Part shown: piece by piece, positions 1 through 8,647 of the stretch | How positions within the stretch are numbered: position 1 is the first letter of the stretch | Layout of the letters: each line of letters opens with the position of its first letter | Assembly: GCF_022458895.1 (NCBI RefSeq) | Contig: NZ_JAINFL010000001.1 | Coordinates: forward strand, 434,001 to 498,000 | DNA from: Roseihalotalea indica | GTDB lineage: Bacteria; Bacteroidota; Bacteroidia; Cytophagales; Cyclobacteriaceae | Reading direction: 5' to 3' | DNA: 64,000 nucleotides | The notes under the pieces: model-generated | Database searches by the model: none | What the model was told of the DNA's origin: nothing | The model's input: the letters and a program-made list of their open reading frames with translations, nothing else | Made by a program: the position numbers and the translations under genes

Positions 1-1166
1 CCAATATGGAAGACCTGATGGCGGCTAAAGAAGAAGCCAAGGCTGAAATTCTAAACCTGTCGTCGTTAAAAGATCTTCAGGATAATACCGCTACCGGGCA
101 GCGGGAAATACAGTTACAGATGCGGCCGCAATCGTATTTTCTGGGATTCTCGCAGCAGGATATTACCAGCCAGATTCGGCAGGCATTTTTTGGCGAGGAA
201 GCCCAGCGGTTGATTATCGGCACCGACGAAGTGCGGGTATGGGTACGCTACCCGGAAGAAGACCGGCTGACTATTTCTCAGATGGAATCCATGCGCATTA
301 GAGATGGATTAGGAAACGAGTACCCGTTGCGAGAACTGGCGGATTATGGTATTGAGCGGGGGGTAATGAACATCAATCACTTTAATGGTAAACGCGAAGT
401 GCGGTTAGAAGCCGATCTGGTAGATCCGTACGAACCGGTACCACCCATTATTGAAAAAGTGGAAACCGATATTCTACCGGCAATTCTGGCAAAATATCCC
501 AATGTTACCTACTCATTTGAAGGACAATCGCGTCGCTCGGAGCGTACGGTTGCCTCGTTTGTCAAGGTATTTCCGGTGGCGTTTATCATGATGATTCTGA
601 CCATCACCCTATCGTTCCGATCGCTCTATCAAGCTATTCTTATACTACTGCTAATCCCTTTGGGACTGGTATGTGCGGCTATTGGGCACGGTATTCATGG
701 GCAGCCCATCTCCATGTTGAGTATGTATGGCATGATTGCCCTGTCGGGAGTTATTGTGAATGACGCGGTGGTGATGCTGGATAAGTATAATCAGAACCTG
801 TTGGAAGGCATGCGGGTAGAAGAAGCGGCGTTTAATGCCGGGACTTCCCGCTTCCGCGCTATTTTGCTGACGTCTATTACCACGGTAGCCGGGTTGTATC
901 CGCTAATTCTGGAAAAAAGCTTCCAGGCGCAGTTCCTGATTCCTATGGCTATTTCGGTAGCGTATGGGGTGATGTTCGGTACTTTGATGATTCTGCTGTT
1001 CTTCCCGGTGATTATTCTGGTATTCAACGATATGAAATTGTATGTCAATAAAGGATTTAGAAGAGGTAAGCACTTTTTGAACCCCAATGAGCCGTACCGA
1101 TCACCGGACAGCGAAGAGGTGGAACCCGCCATACGCGAACAACGCCGCTTACAAAAAGTATATTAA
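1..1166 (+). CDS. RND-family efflux transporter, C-terminal part (5' end outside window)
   Basis: The reading frame is open to the left edge, so this is the last ~388 residues of an RND (AcrB/HAE1-type) inner-membrane pump, whose usual length is ~1000-1050 residues. A periplasmic porter segment fills the first ~185 residues. It is followed by a run of transmembrane helices starting near SFVKVFPVAFIMMILTI and including the RND segment LSGVIVNDAVVMLDKYNQN. The family drives proton-coupled export of drugs, metals or lipids through an adaptor and a TolC channel. A TolC-like gene follows after 147 nt, so the two probably form one export system; the adaptor would lie upstream of the window. Substrate cannot be told from the sequence. 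The ATG at 6 is an internal methionine, not the start. Confidence 0.93.
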   Translation, partial: NMEDLMAAKEEAKAEILNLSSLKDLQDNTATGQREIQLQMRPQSYFLGFSQQDITSQIRQAFFGEEAQRLIIGTDEVRVWVRYPEEDRLTISQMESMRIRDGLGNEYPLRELADYGIERGVMNINHFNGKREVRLEADLVDPYEPVPPIIEKVETDILPAILAKYPNVTYSFEGQSRRSERTVASFVKVFPVAFIMMILTITLSFRSLYQAILILLLIPLGLVCAAIGHGIHGQPISMLSMYGMIALSGVIVNDAVVMLDKYNQNLLEGMRVEEAAFNAGTSRFRAILLTSITTVAGLYPLILEKSFQAQFLIPMAISVAYGVMFGTLMILLFFPVIILVFNDMKLYVNKGFRRGKHFLNPNEPYRSPDSEEVEPAIREQRRLQKVY

Positions 1167-1313
1167 AGCAAGGCTACCCCACTGCTATCGGTAAATTAGG
1201 GATAGTGTTGGGATATCTATAAAAAAACCTGGTACTATCCCAGAGGTTTTAAATTCAACGATATAGCGTTTTAACAAACGTATCTACATTATCCGAACTT
1301 CATTGAGCATTTC

Positions 1314-2708
1314 ATGAAATATTTACTCCTTACCTGCCTGAGTCTGCTTTCAACTATCTCTCTACAAGCTCAGGAGTCGCTTTCTTTGTCTGATGCCATA
1401 CAGATCGGACTGGAAAGTAATTTTGATATTCGGATTGAGCAATTGAATGTGGAAGTGGCCCGGAATAATAACAACTGGGGCGCGGCTGGTCGCTGGCCTA
1501 CCATTTCTTTTAATATTAGTCAGAATAATAATTTCCGGGATGTACAGAACGCCGCCAACCCTTTCCAACCTACTGGTTTAACTATTTCTAACGGCTTTGG
1601 TCCGGGAGTCTCAGTGAGTTGGGTTTTGTTTGATGGGTTTAGTGTACATGTACGGCGGGAGCAGCTTCAGAAGTTGCAGGAATTGACGATGGGAAATGCC
1701 GAAGTGGTGATTGAGAATGCAGTACAGGCGATTATCACTCAGTATTATTCCGTACAACTGGAGCGAGAGCGTCTGGATGCCCTGACCACCGTATTTAGTC
1801 TCTCTAGAGATCGATACGAGTATGTCAAGATCAGAGGGGAACTGGGAAGTGCCGTAACTTTCGATATCTTACAAGAGCAAAATGCCCTGTTAACCGATTC
1901 ATCTAACATGGTGACACAGGAGATCAACTATGTAAATGCCCGTCGCACGTTGAATTTACTAATGGGGCAGGACGTTAGCACCCGGTATGAGCTAACCGAT
2001 AGCCTGGGCATTGAACCCGCCAATTACGATCTGGAAGAGCTATACGAGCGCATGATTGCTAACAACAGCAATCTGCAAAACCAGTACCTGAATTTGGAAA
2101 TCACCCAACTGGATACCCGTTTGGCCAAGAGTGAATTATATCCTCGTTTATCACTAAATGTGAATGGCTCGTACGATCTAAGCCGACAGGATCTATCGCA
2201 GGCGCAGTTTCCGGTAGTAGTAGACGAAGGTGGAAATAACGGAGGAAATAGTGGGAGCAATGGAGCAACCCGAACGCTCATTACCAATCAGTCAACGTCT
2301 AACTATGCAGTGGGGCTCACGTTAAATTACCTTTTATTTGACGGAGGGCGAGTACGTCGGGCTATAGCAAACTCTCAGGTGCAGGAACGCATCAATCAGG
2401 TGCAGATAGATCAGCAAAAACTCACTTTGAGAAATAATCTGGTAGCCACTTATGATCTGTATGAGGTGCGCAAAAAGCTACTTTCTATTTCCGAGCAAAA
2501 CATCAACAGTGCCGAGCTAAATGTTACACTAGCCGAGGATCGCTTCCGCAATGGTACTATCAACTCCTTTGATTACCGCGCTATTCAGGTAAACTATCTG
2601 AACACGGCTCTACAGAACTCACAGGCCAAATACGATCTAATCGATTCAGAAACTGAGTTGCTTCGTTTAACGGGAGTTATTCTCAGTGAATACGAGAATG
2701 TAGAATAA
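1314..2708 (+). CDS. TolC-family outer membrane efflux protein
   Basis: 464 residues, normal length for the OEP/TolC family. An N-terminal Sec signal peptide (MKYLLLTCLSLLSTISLQAQ, cleavage after AQA/Q) precedes LSLSDAIQIGLESNFDIRI, the typical opening of the first coiled-coil repeat. Two OEP halves follow, each with long helical heptad stretches and beta segments such as VSWVLFDGFSV and LTLNYLLFDGGRVRRA. A Gly/Asn/Ser-rich insert (GGNNGGNSGSNG, ~residues 305-318) sits in the second half. It should form the outer membrane channel for the RND pump encoded just upstream. The next gene starts on the base after its stop codon, suggesting one transcript. Confidence 0.93.
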   Translation: MKYLLLTCLSLLSTISLQAQESLSLSDAIQIGLESNFDIRIEQLNVEVARNNNNWGAAGRWPTISFNISQNNNFRDVQNAANPFQPTGLTISNGFGPGVSVSWVLFDGFSVHVRREQLQKLQELTMGNAEVVIENAVQAIITQYYSVQLERERLDALTTVFSLSRDRYEYVKIRGELGSAVTFDILQEQNALLTDSSNMVTQEINYVNARRTLNLLMGQDVSTRYELTDSLGIEPANYDLEELYERMIANNSNLQNQYLNLEITQLDTRLAKSELYPRLSLNVNGSYDLSRQDLSQAQFPVVVDEGGNNGGNSGSNGATRTLITNQSTSNYAVGLTLNYLLFDGGRVRRAIANSQVQERINQVQIDQQKLTLRNNLVATYDLYEVRKKLLSISEQNINSAELNVTLAEDRFRNGTINSFDYRAIQVNYLNTALQNSQAKYDLIDSETELLRLTGVILSEYENVE

Positions 2709-2933
2709 ATGATGGGGTTAGCGCTGGGAGCTTACGATGGCTGGCAAACTTTTCTGGTAATGATCGGAGGATGCCTGCTATTGGGACTCTGGCTGGCTGC
2801 ACTGCTGGACATCTTCCGGCATTCATTTCAACAGCCATATCAAAAGATTTTGTGGGTTGTCATCGTAACGCTATTTCCGGTTGTTGGCATATTTGGGTAT
2901 ATGCTATTGGGAAGAAAGCAGAAAATAAAGTAA
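2709..2933 (+). CDS. Small membrane protein, PLDc_N-like (copy 1 of 3)
   Basis: 74 residues with two predicted transmembrane helices (about 12-34 and 44-66), ending in a short basic tail GRKQKIK. The pattern LLGLWLAALLDIFRH...KILWVVIVTLFPVVGIFGYMLLGR matches the PLDc_N domain (phospholipase D-nuclease N-terminal), a small hydrophobic module often encoded alone in Bacteroidota and of unknown function. It begins directly after the TolC-like stop codon. Two paralogues follow (2961 and 3216), giving three tandem copies. There is no catalytic motif, so enzyme activity should not be inferred. Confidence 0.75.
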   Translation: MMGLALGAYDGWQTFLVMIGGCLLLGLWLAALLDIFRHSFQQPYQKILWVVIVTLFPVVGIFGYMLLGRKQKIK

Positions 2934-2960
2934 GTTTAGCATACATCATCCCAAATATAT

Positions 2961-3191
2961 ATGATCACTACACTTACATTTATCGGCGGATTAGGCGGGT
3001 GGGAAGTATTGTTTCTTGGTATTCCTTTTCTTCTCGGCATGCTCTTATGGCTGTACGCTTTAATTGATGTTTTACGAAGTCAGTTTCGCAAAGAGAGTGA
3101 CAAGATAATCTGGGTACTGGTTGTGATATTCTTGCAGTTTCTGGGAGCTATCATCTACTTGGTGGTAGGTAAAAGTCAGAAAGTGCGGTAA
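2961..3191 (+). CDS. Small membrane protein, PLDc_N-like (copy 2 of 3)
   Basis: 76 residues, two predicted transmembrane helices, same layout as the neighbours: a first helix ending in LWLYALIDVLRSQF, a conserved K-IIWVLVVIFLQFLGAIIYLVVG second helix and a basic tail KSQKVR. This fits a stand-alone PLDc_N module. It lies 27 nt after copy 1 and 24 nt before copy 3. The overall plan is conserved but sequence divergence from the neighbours is large, so this is an old duplication. Function unknown. Confidence 0.72.
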   Translation: MITTLTFIGGLGGWEVLFLGIPFLLGMLLWLYALIDVLRSQFRKESDKIIWVLVVIFLQFLGAIIYLVVGKSQKVR

Positions 3192-3215
3192 AACCAAGAT
3201 TTTGGCGGGTGCCCC

Positions 3216-3446
3216 ATGGATATAATGTTTCTTTTTATTGGCAAACTGAACAGTGGGGAGTCATTGCTACTTCTATTAATTTTTTATGTGAGCGTTAGCT
3301 TCTGGCTCATTGCGCTGTTTGATGCCCAATGTAGCAAGTTTGGCCAAGGTAGCGAGAAAGCCATCTGGGTGCAAATAGTCATAGTATTCCCCTGGGTAGG
3401 CGCGCTTATTTACATGATTTTGGGCCGAAATCGAAAGTTAAAGTAA
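3216..3446 (+). CDS. Small membrane protein, PLDc_N-like (copy 3 of 3)
   Basis: 76 residues with two hydrophobic helices; the second reads AIWVQIVIVFPWVGALIYMILG and ends in RNRKLK, like the other two copies. The first helix carries FWLIALFDAQ at the place where copies 1 and 2 have LWLAALLDIF and LWLYALIDVL. DoxX begins 4 nt after its stop, so the group is probably co-transcribed from the TolC-like gene onwards. Function unknown; the tandem arrangement suggests hetero-oligomers or redundant copies, which is inference only. Confidence 0.7.
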   Translation: MDIMFLFIGKLNSGESLLLLLIFYVSVSFWLIALFDAQCSKFGQGSEKAIWVQIVIVFPWVGALIYMILGRNRKLK

Positions 3447-3450
3447 TTCA

Positions 3451-3864
3451 ATGCGGAGAAATACATCTACTTCTATCAGTAATATTCATCTGGGGCTGCT
3501 TATCATTCGTATGGGACTGGGAATATCATTTATCGCCCATGGTGCTCCTAAGCTAATGGGTGGCCCCGAACGCTGGGAGCAACTAGGGGGCTCTATGAAA
3601 AACTTGGGAATCACCTTTCTTCCGGCTTTTTGGGGCTTTATGGGCGGCTTTGCAGAATGCATTGGCGGTCTGTGCCTGGTTTTAGGTATTCTCTGGGTCC
3701 CAGCCTTAGTGCTATTAATCTTTACTATGCTAGTAGCCACTGTGGTGCATATAAGTGGGGGAGACGGCTTCTCTCGCATTTCACACCCCTTAGAAGCCGG
3801 AATCGTTTTCATAGGCCTCCTCATCACCGGCCCGGGCAAACATCGTATCAGCAAAAAATTATAA
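3451..3864 (+). CDS. DoxX family membrane protein
   Basis: 137 residues with four predicted transmembrane helices. The N-terminal part HLGLLIIRMGLGISFIAHGAPKLMGG is the DoxX signature, followed by a conserved GGFAECIGGLCLVLGIL helix. The family is linked to thiol/sulfur redox chemistry and membrane stress, but most members, including this one, have no assigned reaction. It sits 4 nt after the third PLDc_N-like gene and 2 nt before the deacylase lipoprotein gene, so it is probably part of the same transcript. Confidence 0.88.
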   Translation: MRRNTSTSISNIHLGLLIIRMGLGISFIAHGAPKLMGGPERWEQLGGSMKNLGITFLPAFWGFMGGFAECIGGLCLVLGILWVPALVLLIFTMLVATVVHISGGDGFSRISHPLEAGIVFIGLLITGPGKHRISKKL

Positions 3865-3866
3865 GC

Positions 3867-5414
3867 ATGCGCTTACTTATAGGGTTCTTACTAGGAACAG
3901 GATTAGCCGCCTGCACCCAAAACCCATCCGAGTTTGAGACTTTCATGGCTCAACACCCCGATCAAACCTATACACTGTTAATTGAAGGTGGGGAAATGAT
4001 TGATGGAACGGGAGCCGAAGGTTATCCGGCGGATGTGCTCACTCAGGGCGATAGCATTGTTTTTATTGGTGAGGTGGATACCACTCTGGTGAATGTTGAT
4101 CAAATCATTGATGCTACCGGAAAAGTAGTAACCCCGGGCTTCATCGATATGCACTCCCACGGTGATCCGCTGGAAACCCCCGACTTTCAAAACTTTCTGG
4201 CAATGGGCGTTACCACCATCTCGCTGGGAAAAGACGGCTCCAGTCCAGATTATGAAAATCTGGATGAATGGATGCAGCAGGTGGAAGACACTGTACCCGG
4301 AGTGAACATTGCCATGTTTGTGGGCCACGGCACATTGCGGATGCAGTCAGGCATTAAATACAACCCGCGTCCCAGTCAGGAGCAACTAGCTGATATGGGT
4401 AACCTGCTGGAGCGTAATCTGGATGCCGGATGTTTTGGCATGACTACCGGACTGGAGTACGTTCCCGGCTTTTATGCTCCTGCTTACGAATTGGAGTATC
4501 TGGCCAAAATTGTAGGTGAAAAAGGAAAACTGATCACCAGCCACGTCCGAAATGAAGATGATGATGCGGTAGAAGCCTCTATTCAGGAGTTGCTCAAACA
4601 GGGGCAGTACAGTCGGGTAAATGTTTCGCACATGAAGGTGGTGTACGGAGAAGGGGAAAGCCGGGCCGAAGAGATTTTGGCGGTTTTAGAAGAAGCTCGC
4701 CAGCAAGGCATTGAGGTTACAGCGGATGTTTACCCCTATACCGCTAGTTATACTGGCATCAGTATTTTATTTCCCGAATGGGCCAAGCCCCCAAATCAGT
4801 ACGAGCAGGTGGTAGCCAACCGCCGGGGAGAGCTGGAAAAGTTTCTCCGTAATAAAGTGAAGCAGCGGAACGGGCCGGAAGCTACTTTGTTAGGAACCGC
4901 ACCTTATGCCGGAAAGACGCTGGCTCAACTGGCCGAAGAATCTGGAAAACCGTTTGAAGATATCCTGATTGACGACATTAAACCGGGTGGAGCTTCCGGG
5001 GCGTACTTTGTGATGAATGATTCTCTACAAGCTCGCTTCATTGCCGATCCGCTGGTAATGATCAGTTCGGACGGTAGTCCTACTGGCAGGCATCCGCGAG
5101 GCCACGGCACCTTTGCCCGAATCATTGAAAAATTTGTAGTGCAAGACAGCGTGTTGACCTTAGCCGATGCTATACGTAAAATGACTTCGCTTCCGGCTAA
5201 AACGATGGGCATTGCCGACCGTGGAGTGGTTGCGGTAGGCAAAAAAGCTGATCTGCTGGTATTTGCCCCTCAGCAAGTACGTGAAACCGCTACCTACGAA
5301 AATCCTTTTCAGTTAGCTGAAGGGATAGATTGCCTGATCGTTAACGGAAAAATGGCCCTGAAAAAAGGTGCTTTTACTGAACAACGATATGGGCAGATGC
5401 TACGGAAGTTCTAA
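3867..5414 (+). CDS. N-acyl-D-amino-acid deacylase family amidohydrolase, lipoprotein
   Basis: The ATG at 3867 is chosen because it gives MRLLIGFLLGTGLAACTQ, a lipoprotein signal with lipobox LAAC, and starts 2 nt after the DoxX stop. The frame is open further upstream to 3630, but that part overlaps DoxX and has no signal. 515 residues. The amidohydrolase fold shows the metal-binding HSHGD motif (GFIDMHSHGDPLETPDF), a later SHVRNEDDD segment and the C-terminal composite-domain return ADLLVFAPQQV. The family hydrolyses N-acyl-D-amino acids or related amides. As a lipoprotein it probably acts in the periplasm on D-amino-acid-containing peptides; substrate is not determined. It is convergent with, and overlaps by 4 nt, the parvulin gene. 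Confidence 0.88.
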   Translation: MRLLIGFLLGTGLAACTQNPSEFETFMAQHPDQTYTLLIEGGEMIDGTGAEGYPADVLTQGDSIVFIGEVDTTLVNVDQIIDATGKVVTPGFIDMHSHGDPLETPDFQNFLAMGVTTISLGKDGSSPDYENLDEWMQQVEDTVPGVNIAMFVGHGTLRMQSGIKYNPRPSQEQLADMGNLLERNLDAGCFGMTTGLEYVPGFYAPAYELEYLAKIVGEKGKLITSHVRNEDDDAVEASIQELLKQGQYSRVNVSHMKVVYGEGESRAEEILAVLEEARQQGIEVTADVYPYTASYTGISILFPEWAKPPNQYEQVVANRRGELEKFLRNKVKQRNGPEATLLGTAPYAGKTLAQLAEESGKPFEDILIDDIKPGGASGAYFVMNDSLQARFIADPLVMISSDGSPTGRHPRGHGTFARIIEKFVVQDSVLTLADAIRKMTSLPAKTMGIADRGVVAVGKKADLLVFAPQQVRETATYENPFQLAEGIDCLIVNGKMALKKGAFTEQRYGQMLRKF

Positions 5415-5797
5415 GGTTTTATGAGAATGTGGCGAGATGTAAACTGATCACCTTTAATTTCAACCAGTTGAATCAGGTGATAGCCGAATTTAGTCCGAAC
5501 TGGTTCAGAAATCTCGCCTGGCTTTAAGGAGCGAATGGCTTTCTCAAACTTAGGGACAAACTGCCCAAAATGAACAGCGCCCAGTTCTCCCCCATATTGG
5601 GCTGAACCTGGATCTTCCGAATACTCTTCCGCCATTTCCTGAAAAGAAGCCCCAGCTAGAAGTTGCTTTCGCATTTCCAACGCTCTTTCCAGTGCAGGGT
5701 CATCTACTGTAACCGATGCCTCCGGCTTTTCTTCCTGGCAAGCACTAAAGAAAGTGAGTAGCAGCGAAAATAGTAAAACAGAATTACAGGTTTTCAT
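5411..5797 (-). CDS. Parvulin-type peptidyl-prolyl isomerase, lipoprotein
   Basis: 128 residues. The signal MKTCNSVLLFSLLLTFFSAC ends in a lipobox FSAC, so the mature protein is a lipoprotein. The rest is one PpiC/rotamase domain: FQEMAEEYSEDPGSAQYGGELGAV, then EKAIRSLKPGEISEPVRTKFGYHLIQLVE, and RHILIKP at the end. The RHILIK motif normally opens a parvulin domain; here it closes the protein, so the domain looks circularly permuted or shares the strand with a lost second domain. The role is presumably folding of envelope proteins. The 3' end overlaps the convergent deacylase gene by 4 nt. Confidence 0.87.
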   Translation of the reverse strand: MKTCNSVLLFSLLLTFFSACQEEKPEASVTVDDPALERALEMRKQLLAGASFQEMAEEYSEDPGSAQYGGELGAVHFGQFVPKFEKAIRSLKPGEISEPVRTKFGYHLIQLVEIKGDQFTSRHILIKP

Positions 5798-5863
5798 GGA
5801 ATGCTAATTTGATGGGATAAACCTTTCTGGTTGGCTGCAAGCTTGTTTTCTTAAGATACGAAA

Positions 5864-6589
5864 CTACGCACGAAAACGCCACTCTTTTACTGATATCTCT
5901 GCTTGGTCAAATGCTTTATATAAATCTGCGTCATCCTTAAATACTAACTGGTGCAGCTGATACACCTCTACTGATAAAATCACTTCCTCTTCCTCCCAGG
6001 GCCAAGGTTGTAACGTACATATTTCATCTTCTTGCATACAAATCTCTACCTTGCTACTTGAAGGCAATTGGCCTATTTCTAAATGGAGCCCCTCGGCAGG
6101 TACCTGATTTTTACAAAGTACCAGCGAGAGCGCATCACAAAAGTACATTAGTTGGTAGGTGTCTCGGGCCTGTTGAATAGGTATGCCCAAGCTACGAGTC
6201 AGTTTACGCTGAAAATCTTCTTGCTCATCCAAAAACTGGTCTAGTTCCTGATCACTTCCCCGCCATGGCTCATATAAAGTTGTCGTGTGCATGGAAGTAA
6301 GGATGGCGGTCCAGCGAGAGCGATAGCGGGCATTGGCTACCACCTTTTTTGCCTGTAACACATCTGGTGGCTTCAGCATAAAGTTAAGCGGTGCTCCTGC
6401 ATCGGTCAGGTGGTTCTTTCCCGCCCAGTCCCGTTGCCCGTCGTCATGGTCAGCAATAGCCGCTATAATCTCCGTCCAGGGCTGCGGACGGTCTTTTACC
6501 TTCCAGTGCATGGCAATTTGGGCCGCCAGAATAGCATGAGCCCGTTGAAAAATAATATCCCAACCGTGTTCTGCCTGATTTACGATCAT
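5864..6589 (-). CDS. DUF3891 family protein
   Basis: 241 residues matching DUF3891: N-terminal MIVNQAEHGWDIIFQRAHAILAAQIAMHW, then an AIADHDDGQRDW motif with conserved His and Asp residues resembling an HD-like metal site, and YQLMYFCDALSLVLC further on. No signal peptide, so cytoplasmic. The start codon overlaps the stop of the flavin oxidoreductase upstream (ATGA, 6586-6589), so the two are translationally coupled. Function is not established; a hydrolase role is suggested only by the HD-like residues. Confidence 0.82.
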   Translation of the reverse strand: MIVNQAEHGWDIIFQRAHAILAAQIAMHWKVKDRPQPWTEIIAAIADHDDGQRDWAGKNHLTDAGAPLNFMLKPPDVLQAKKVVANARYRSRWTAILTSMHTTTLYEPWRGSDQELDQFLDEQEDFQRKLTRSLGIPIQQARDTYQLMYFCDALSLVLCKNQVPAEGLHLEIGQLPSSSKVEICMQEDEICTLQPWPWEEEEVILSVEVYQLHQLVFKDDADLYKAFDQAEISVKEWRFRA

Positions 6590-7971
6590 AACTGGGCAAA
6601 CAGATTGTTTAATGATTCCATTAATGTGGGGTGAGCTATAGCGGTATCTCGAAGTTGCTGGGCAGTTAGGCCACCCATCATGGCAAATAACAGGGCTGAT
6701 GCCACTTCGCCGCCTTCCATTCCTAAAATAGAAGCACCCAGGATGGCTCCGGTTTCTTTGTCTACCAAGGCTTTCATAAAACCCCGGGTATGCCCGGTCT
6801 CATAAGCACGGGCTACTTTCTCCATAGGAAGCTTCACTACTGCATAGTCAATGTTTTGATCTTTGGCCTGTTGCTCGTTGAGCCCTACGCGCCCCAGCTG
6901 CGGATCAGTGAAAACGGTATAGGTAAGAATACGGTCGCTGGTCGATTCATTGCCTTCTTCAAACAAATTTTTCTTGACGATCACATAATCGTTGTAGCTA
7001 ACGTGGGTAAATTGCGGTCCTCCTTTTACATCACCCAGAGCGTACACTCCTTCTACAGACGTTTCCAGTTGATCATTTACCTGGATATAGCCTTTGTCAT
7101 CGGTTTTTATTCCGGCCTTATCCAGTCCCAGATCACCGGTGTTAGGTTTGCGCCCAACAGCCAGCAACACGTGCGAGCAGCGAATATCTTCCGATAACCC
7201 GCCACCTTCGCCTGAAAGAATAATTTCGTCACCTTCCCGCTTTATCTGTTTGATTTTGCAATTTGTGATAATATCAATGCCTTCTTCTTGTAAGATATTT
7301 TCCATTTCCTCCGACACATCTTCATCTTCAATATCCAGAATACGTTCATCACTATGGAAAATAGTGACCTTACTACCGAAGCGGTGAAACATTTGACCAA
7401 ACTCCAGGCCGATATAGCCGCCACCAATTACCAACAAATGAGGCGGGAGCGTATCCAGCTCCATAATTGTGCGGTTATCATAATGCTTTACCTGATCTAA
7501 GCCGTCAATAGGAGGTATTAGAGAACGAGCGCCCGTATCGATGAATATCTGATCCGCCTGAAGTGTTCGCTCCCCACCACTGTTAAGAGAAACAGTAATC
7601 GTCTTTTTATCAGTAAAGCGGGCTTTCCCTTCAATCAGATCCAGGTTTTCAGTATTACTTAAACTCTCGTATTGTCCATTTCGGGAAGATTCAACGATTT
7701 TATCTTTTCGGCTCATAGCCTCCTTAATATTCACAGAAACATCATTAAGATGTACGCCATAGTCTGCCGATCGTCGGGCCTCGTAGGCTGATTTGGCTGA
7801 AGCAATGAGGGTTTTTGTGGGAGTGCAGCCCGTATTTACACAGGTACCACCTACGTGACTCTCTTCAATCAGGGCAGTGTGTATACCCTTTTTTGCCAGA
7901 TAACCCGCCATAGGGCTACCGCTTTGCCCGGCTCCGATAATGATAGCGTCGTACTGTTCGTATTGAGGCAT
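6586..7971 (-). CDS. Mercuric-reductase-like FAD-dependent disulfide oxidoreductase
   Basis: 461 residues, class I pyridine nucleotide-disulfide oxidoreductase. Visible are the FAD-binding AIIIGAGQSGSPMAGYLA, the redox pair in GGTCVNTGCTPTKTLIAS, the NAD(P)H-binding VIGGGYIGLEFGQMFHRFG, the second FAD motif YALGDVKGGP and the C-terminal active-site His in AHPTLMESLNNLF. It lacks the N-terminal heavy-metal domain and the C-terminal vicinal cysteines of true MerA, so a mercury function is not supported; it resembles the broad MerA-like/dihydrolipoamide dehydrogenase-like group common in Bacteroidota. It is followed by DUF3891 with a 4-nt overlap. Confidence 0.9.
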   Translation of the reverse strand: MPQYEQYDAIIIGAGQSGSPMAGYLAKKGIHTALIEESHVGGTCVNTGCTPTKTLIASAKSAYEARRSADYGVHLNDVSVNIKEAMSRKDKIVESSRNGQYESLSNTENLDLIEGKARFTDKKTITVSLNSGGERTLQADQIFIDTGARSLIPPIDGLDQVKHYDNRTIMELDTLPPHLLVIGGGYIGLEFGQMFHRFGSKVTIFHSDERILDIEDEDVSEEMENILQEEGIDIITNCKIKQIKREGDEIILSGEGGGLSEDIRCSHVLLAVGRKPNTGDLGLDKAGIKTDDKGYIQVNDQLETSVEGVYALGDVKGGPQFTHVSYNDYVIVKKNLFEEGNESTSDRILTYTVFTDPQLGRVGLNEQQAKDQNIDYAVVKLPMEKVARAYETGHTRGFMKALVDKETGAILGASILGMEGGEVASALLFAMMGGLTAQQLRDTAIAHPTLMESLNNLFAQL

Positions 7972-8151
7972 GTTGTTGGTTTTTCAGATAAAAGTAAATT
8001 CTATCATACAACCTCAGGGCAGACAATATGTTAGTGAGAATTAATTCCTGAAAGTAAAAGGGAGCATATTAGAAAAACCTAAAAACAAATTTCAGCTTAA
8101 AGAGCTTACAATCTCAAGTAATGTTTAACATATTAGCTAATTTTTTAAACA

Positions 8152-8493
8152 ATGAGCAAGCCAAAAGATGAAATATATCAGGAGTTTTACGACAATGTAA
8201 ACATGACTCCTTCAGAAATTGAGGATTGGCTGGGTACCGATCAGTCAAAATCGGTAGGTCAGGACAGTGGCGATGGAGAATCTATTGGGCGAAAGTCAGC
8301 CAAGAAAATCATTAAAATTAAAGGAAAAAAGAAGGGTGAGCTTACTGATGGAGATTATGAGCACATGCAAAAAGTGAATTCATACGTAAACCGGCATCAG
8401 GCCCAAAAGCCTTCGGGCGACATTAAAAAATCTGACTGGCGTTACAGCCTGAAAAACTGGGGACACGACCCATGCAAAGACAAAGATTGCTGA
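8152..8493 (+). CDS. DUF3140 family protein
   Basis: 113 residues, soluble, highly charged. It shows the family pattern: IYQEFYDNVNMTPSEIEDWLGTDQSKSVG, then ESIGRKSAKKIIKI, a DYEHMQKVNSYVNRHQAQKP segment and the closing WRYSLKNWGHDPCK. DUF3140 proteins are small and often lie near stress genes; their biochemical role is not known. The Lys-rich centre (KIKGKKKGE) would suit nucleic acid contact, which is inference. Transcribed alone, divergent from the oxidoreductase gene. Confidence 0.82.
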   Translation: MSKPKDEIYQEFYDNVNMTPSEIEDWLGTDQSKSVGQDSGDGESIGRKSAKKIIKIKGKKKGELTDGDYEHMQKVNSYVNRHQAQKPSGDIKKSDWRYSLKNWGHDPCKDKDC

Positions 8494-8518
8494 AGCGGAA
8501 AAAGGAAACCGAAGTAGG

Positions 8519-8640
8519 GTTGAAGGGGGGAAAGGTTACAAGTTAAAGGTGAGCAGAAAGCCGAAGATTGGAGTACTCTAAACAACAACAATTAAACAAT
8601 TTAGCCATTTAACCGGGCGCTGGTTGCAATAAGCAACCAA
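8519..8640. repeat. Degenerate intergenic repeat tract with a short hairpin
   Basis: Between the convergent DUF3140 and TPR genes there is purine-rich sequence (GGTGAGCAGAAAGCCGAAGA) followed by AACAATTAAACAATTT. The tract at 29974-30055 has the same two parts in the same order. It ends with a perfect 7-bp hairpin, TGGTTGC-AATAA-GCAACCA (8621-8639), without a T-tract on either strand, so it is not a standard intrinsic terminator. Confidence 0.4.
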
Positions 8641-8647
8641 CATCAGC

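Noticed and set aside
6586..7971. Mercuric reductase (merA)
   Set aside because: The core fold fits, but there is no heavy-metal domain, no C-terminal Cys-Cys pair and no mer genes nearby.
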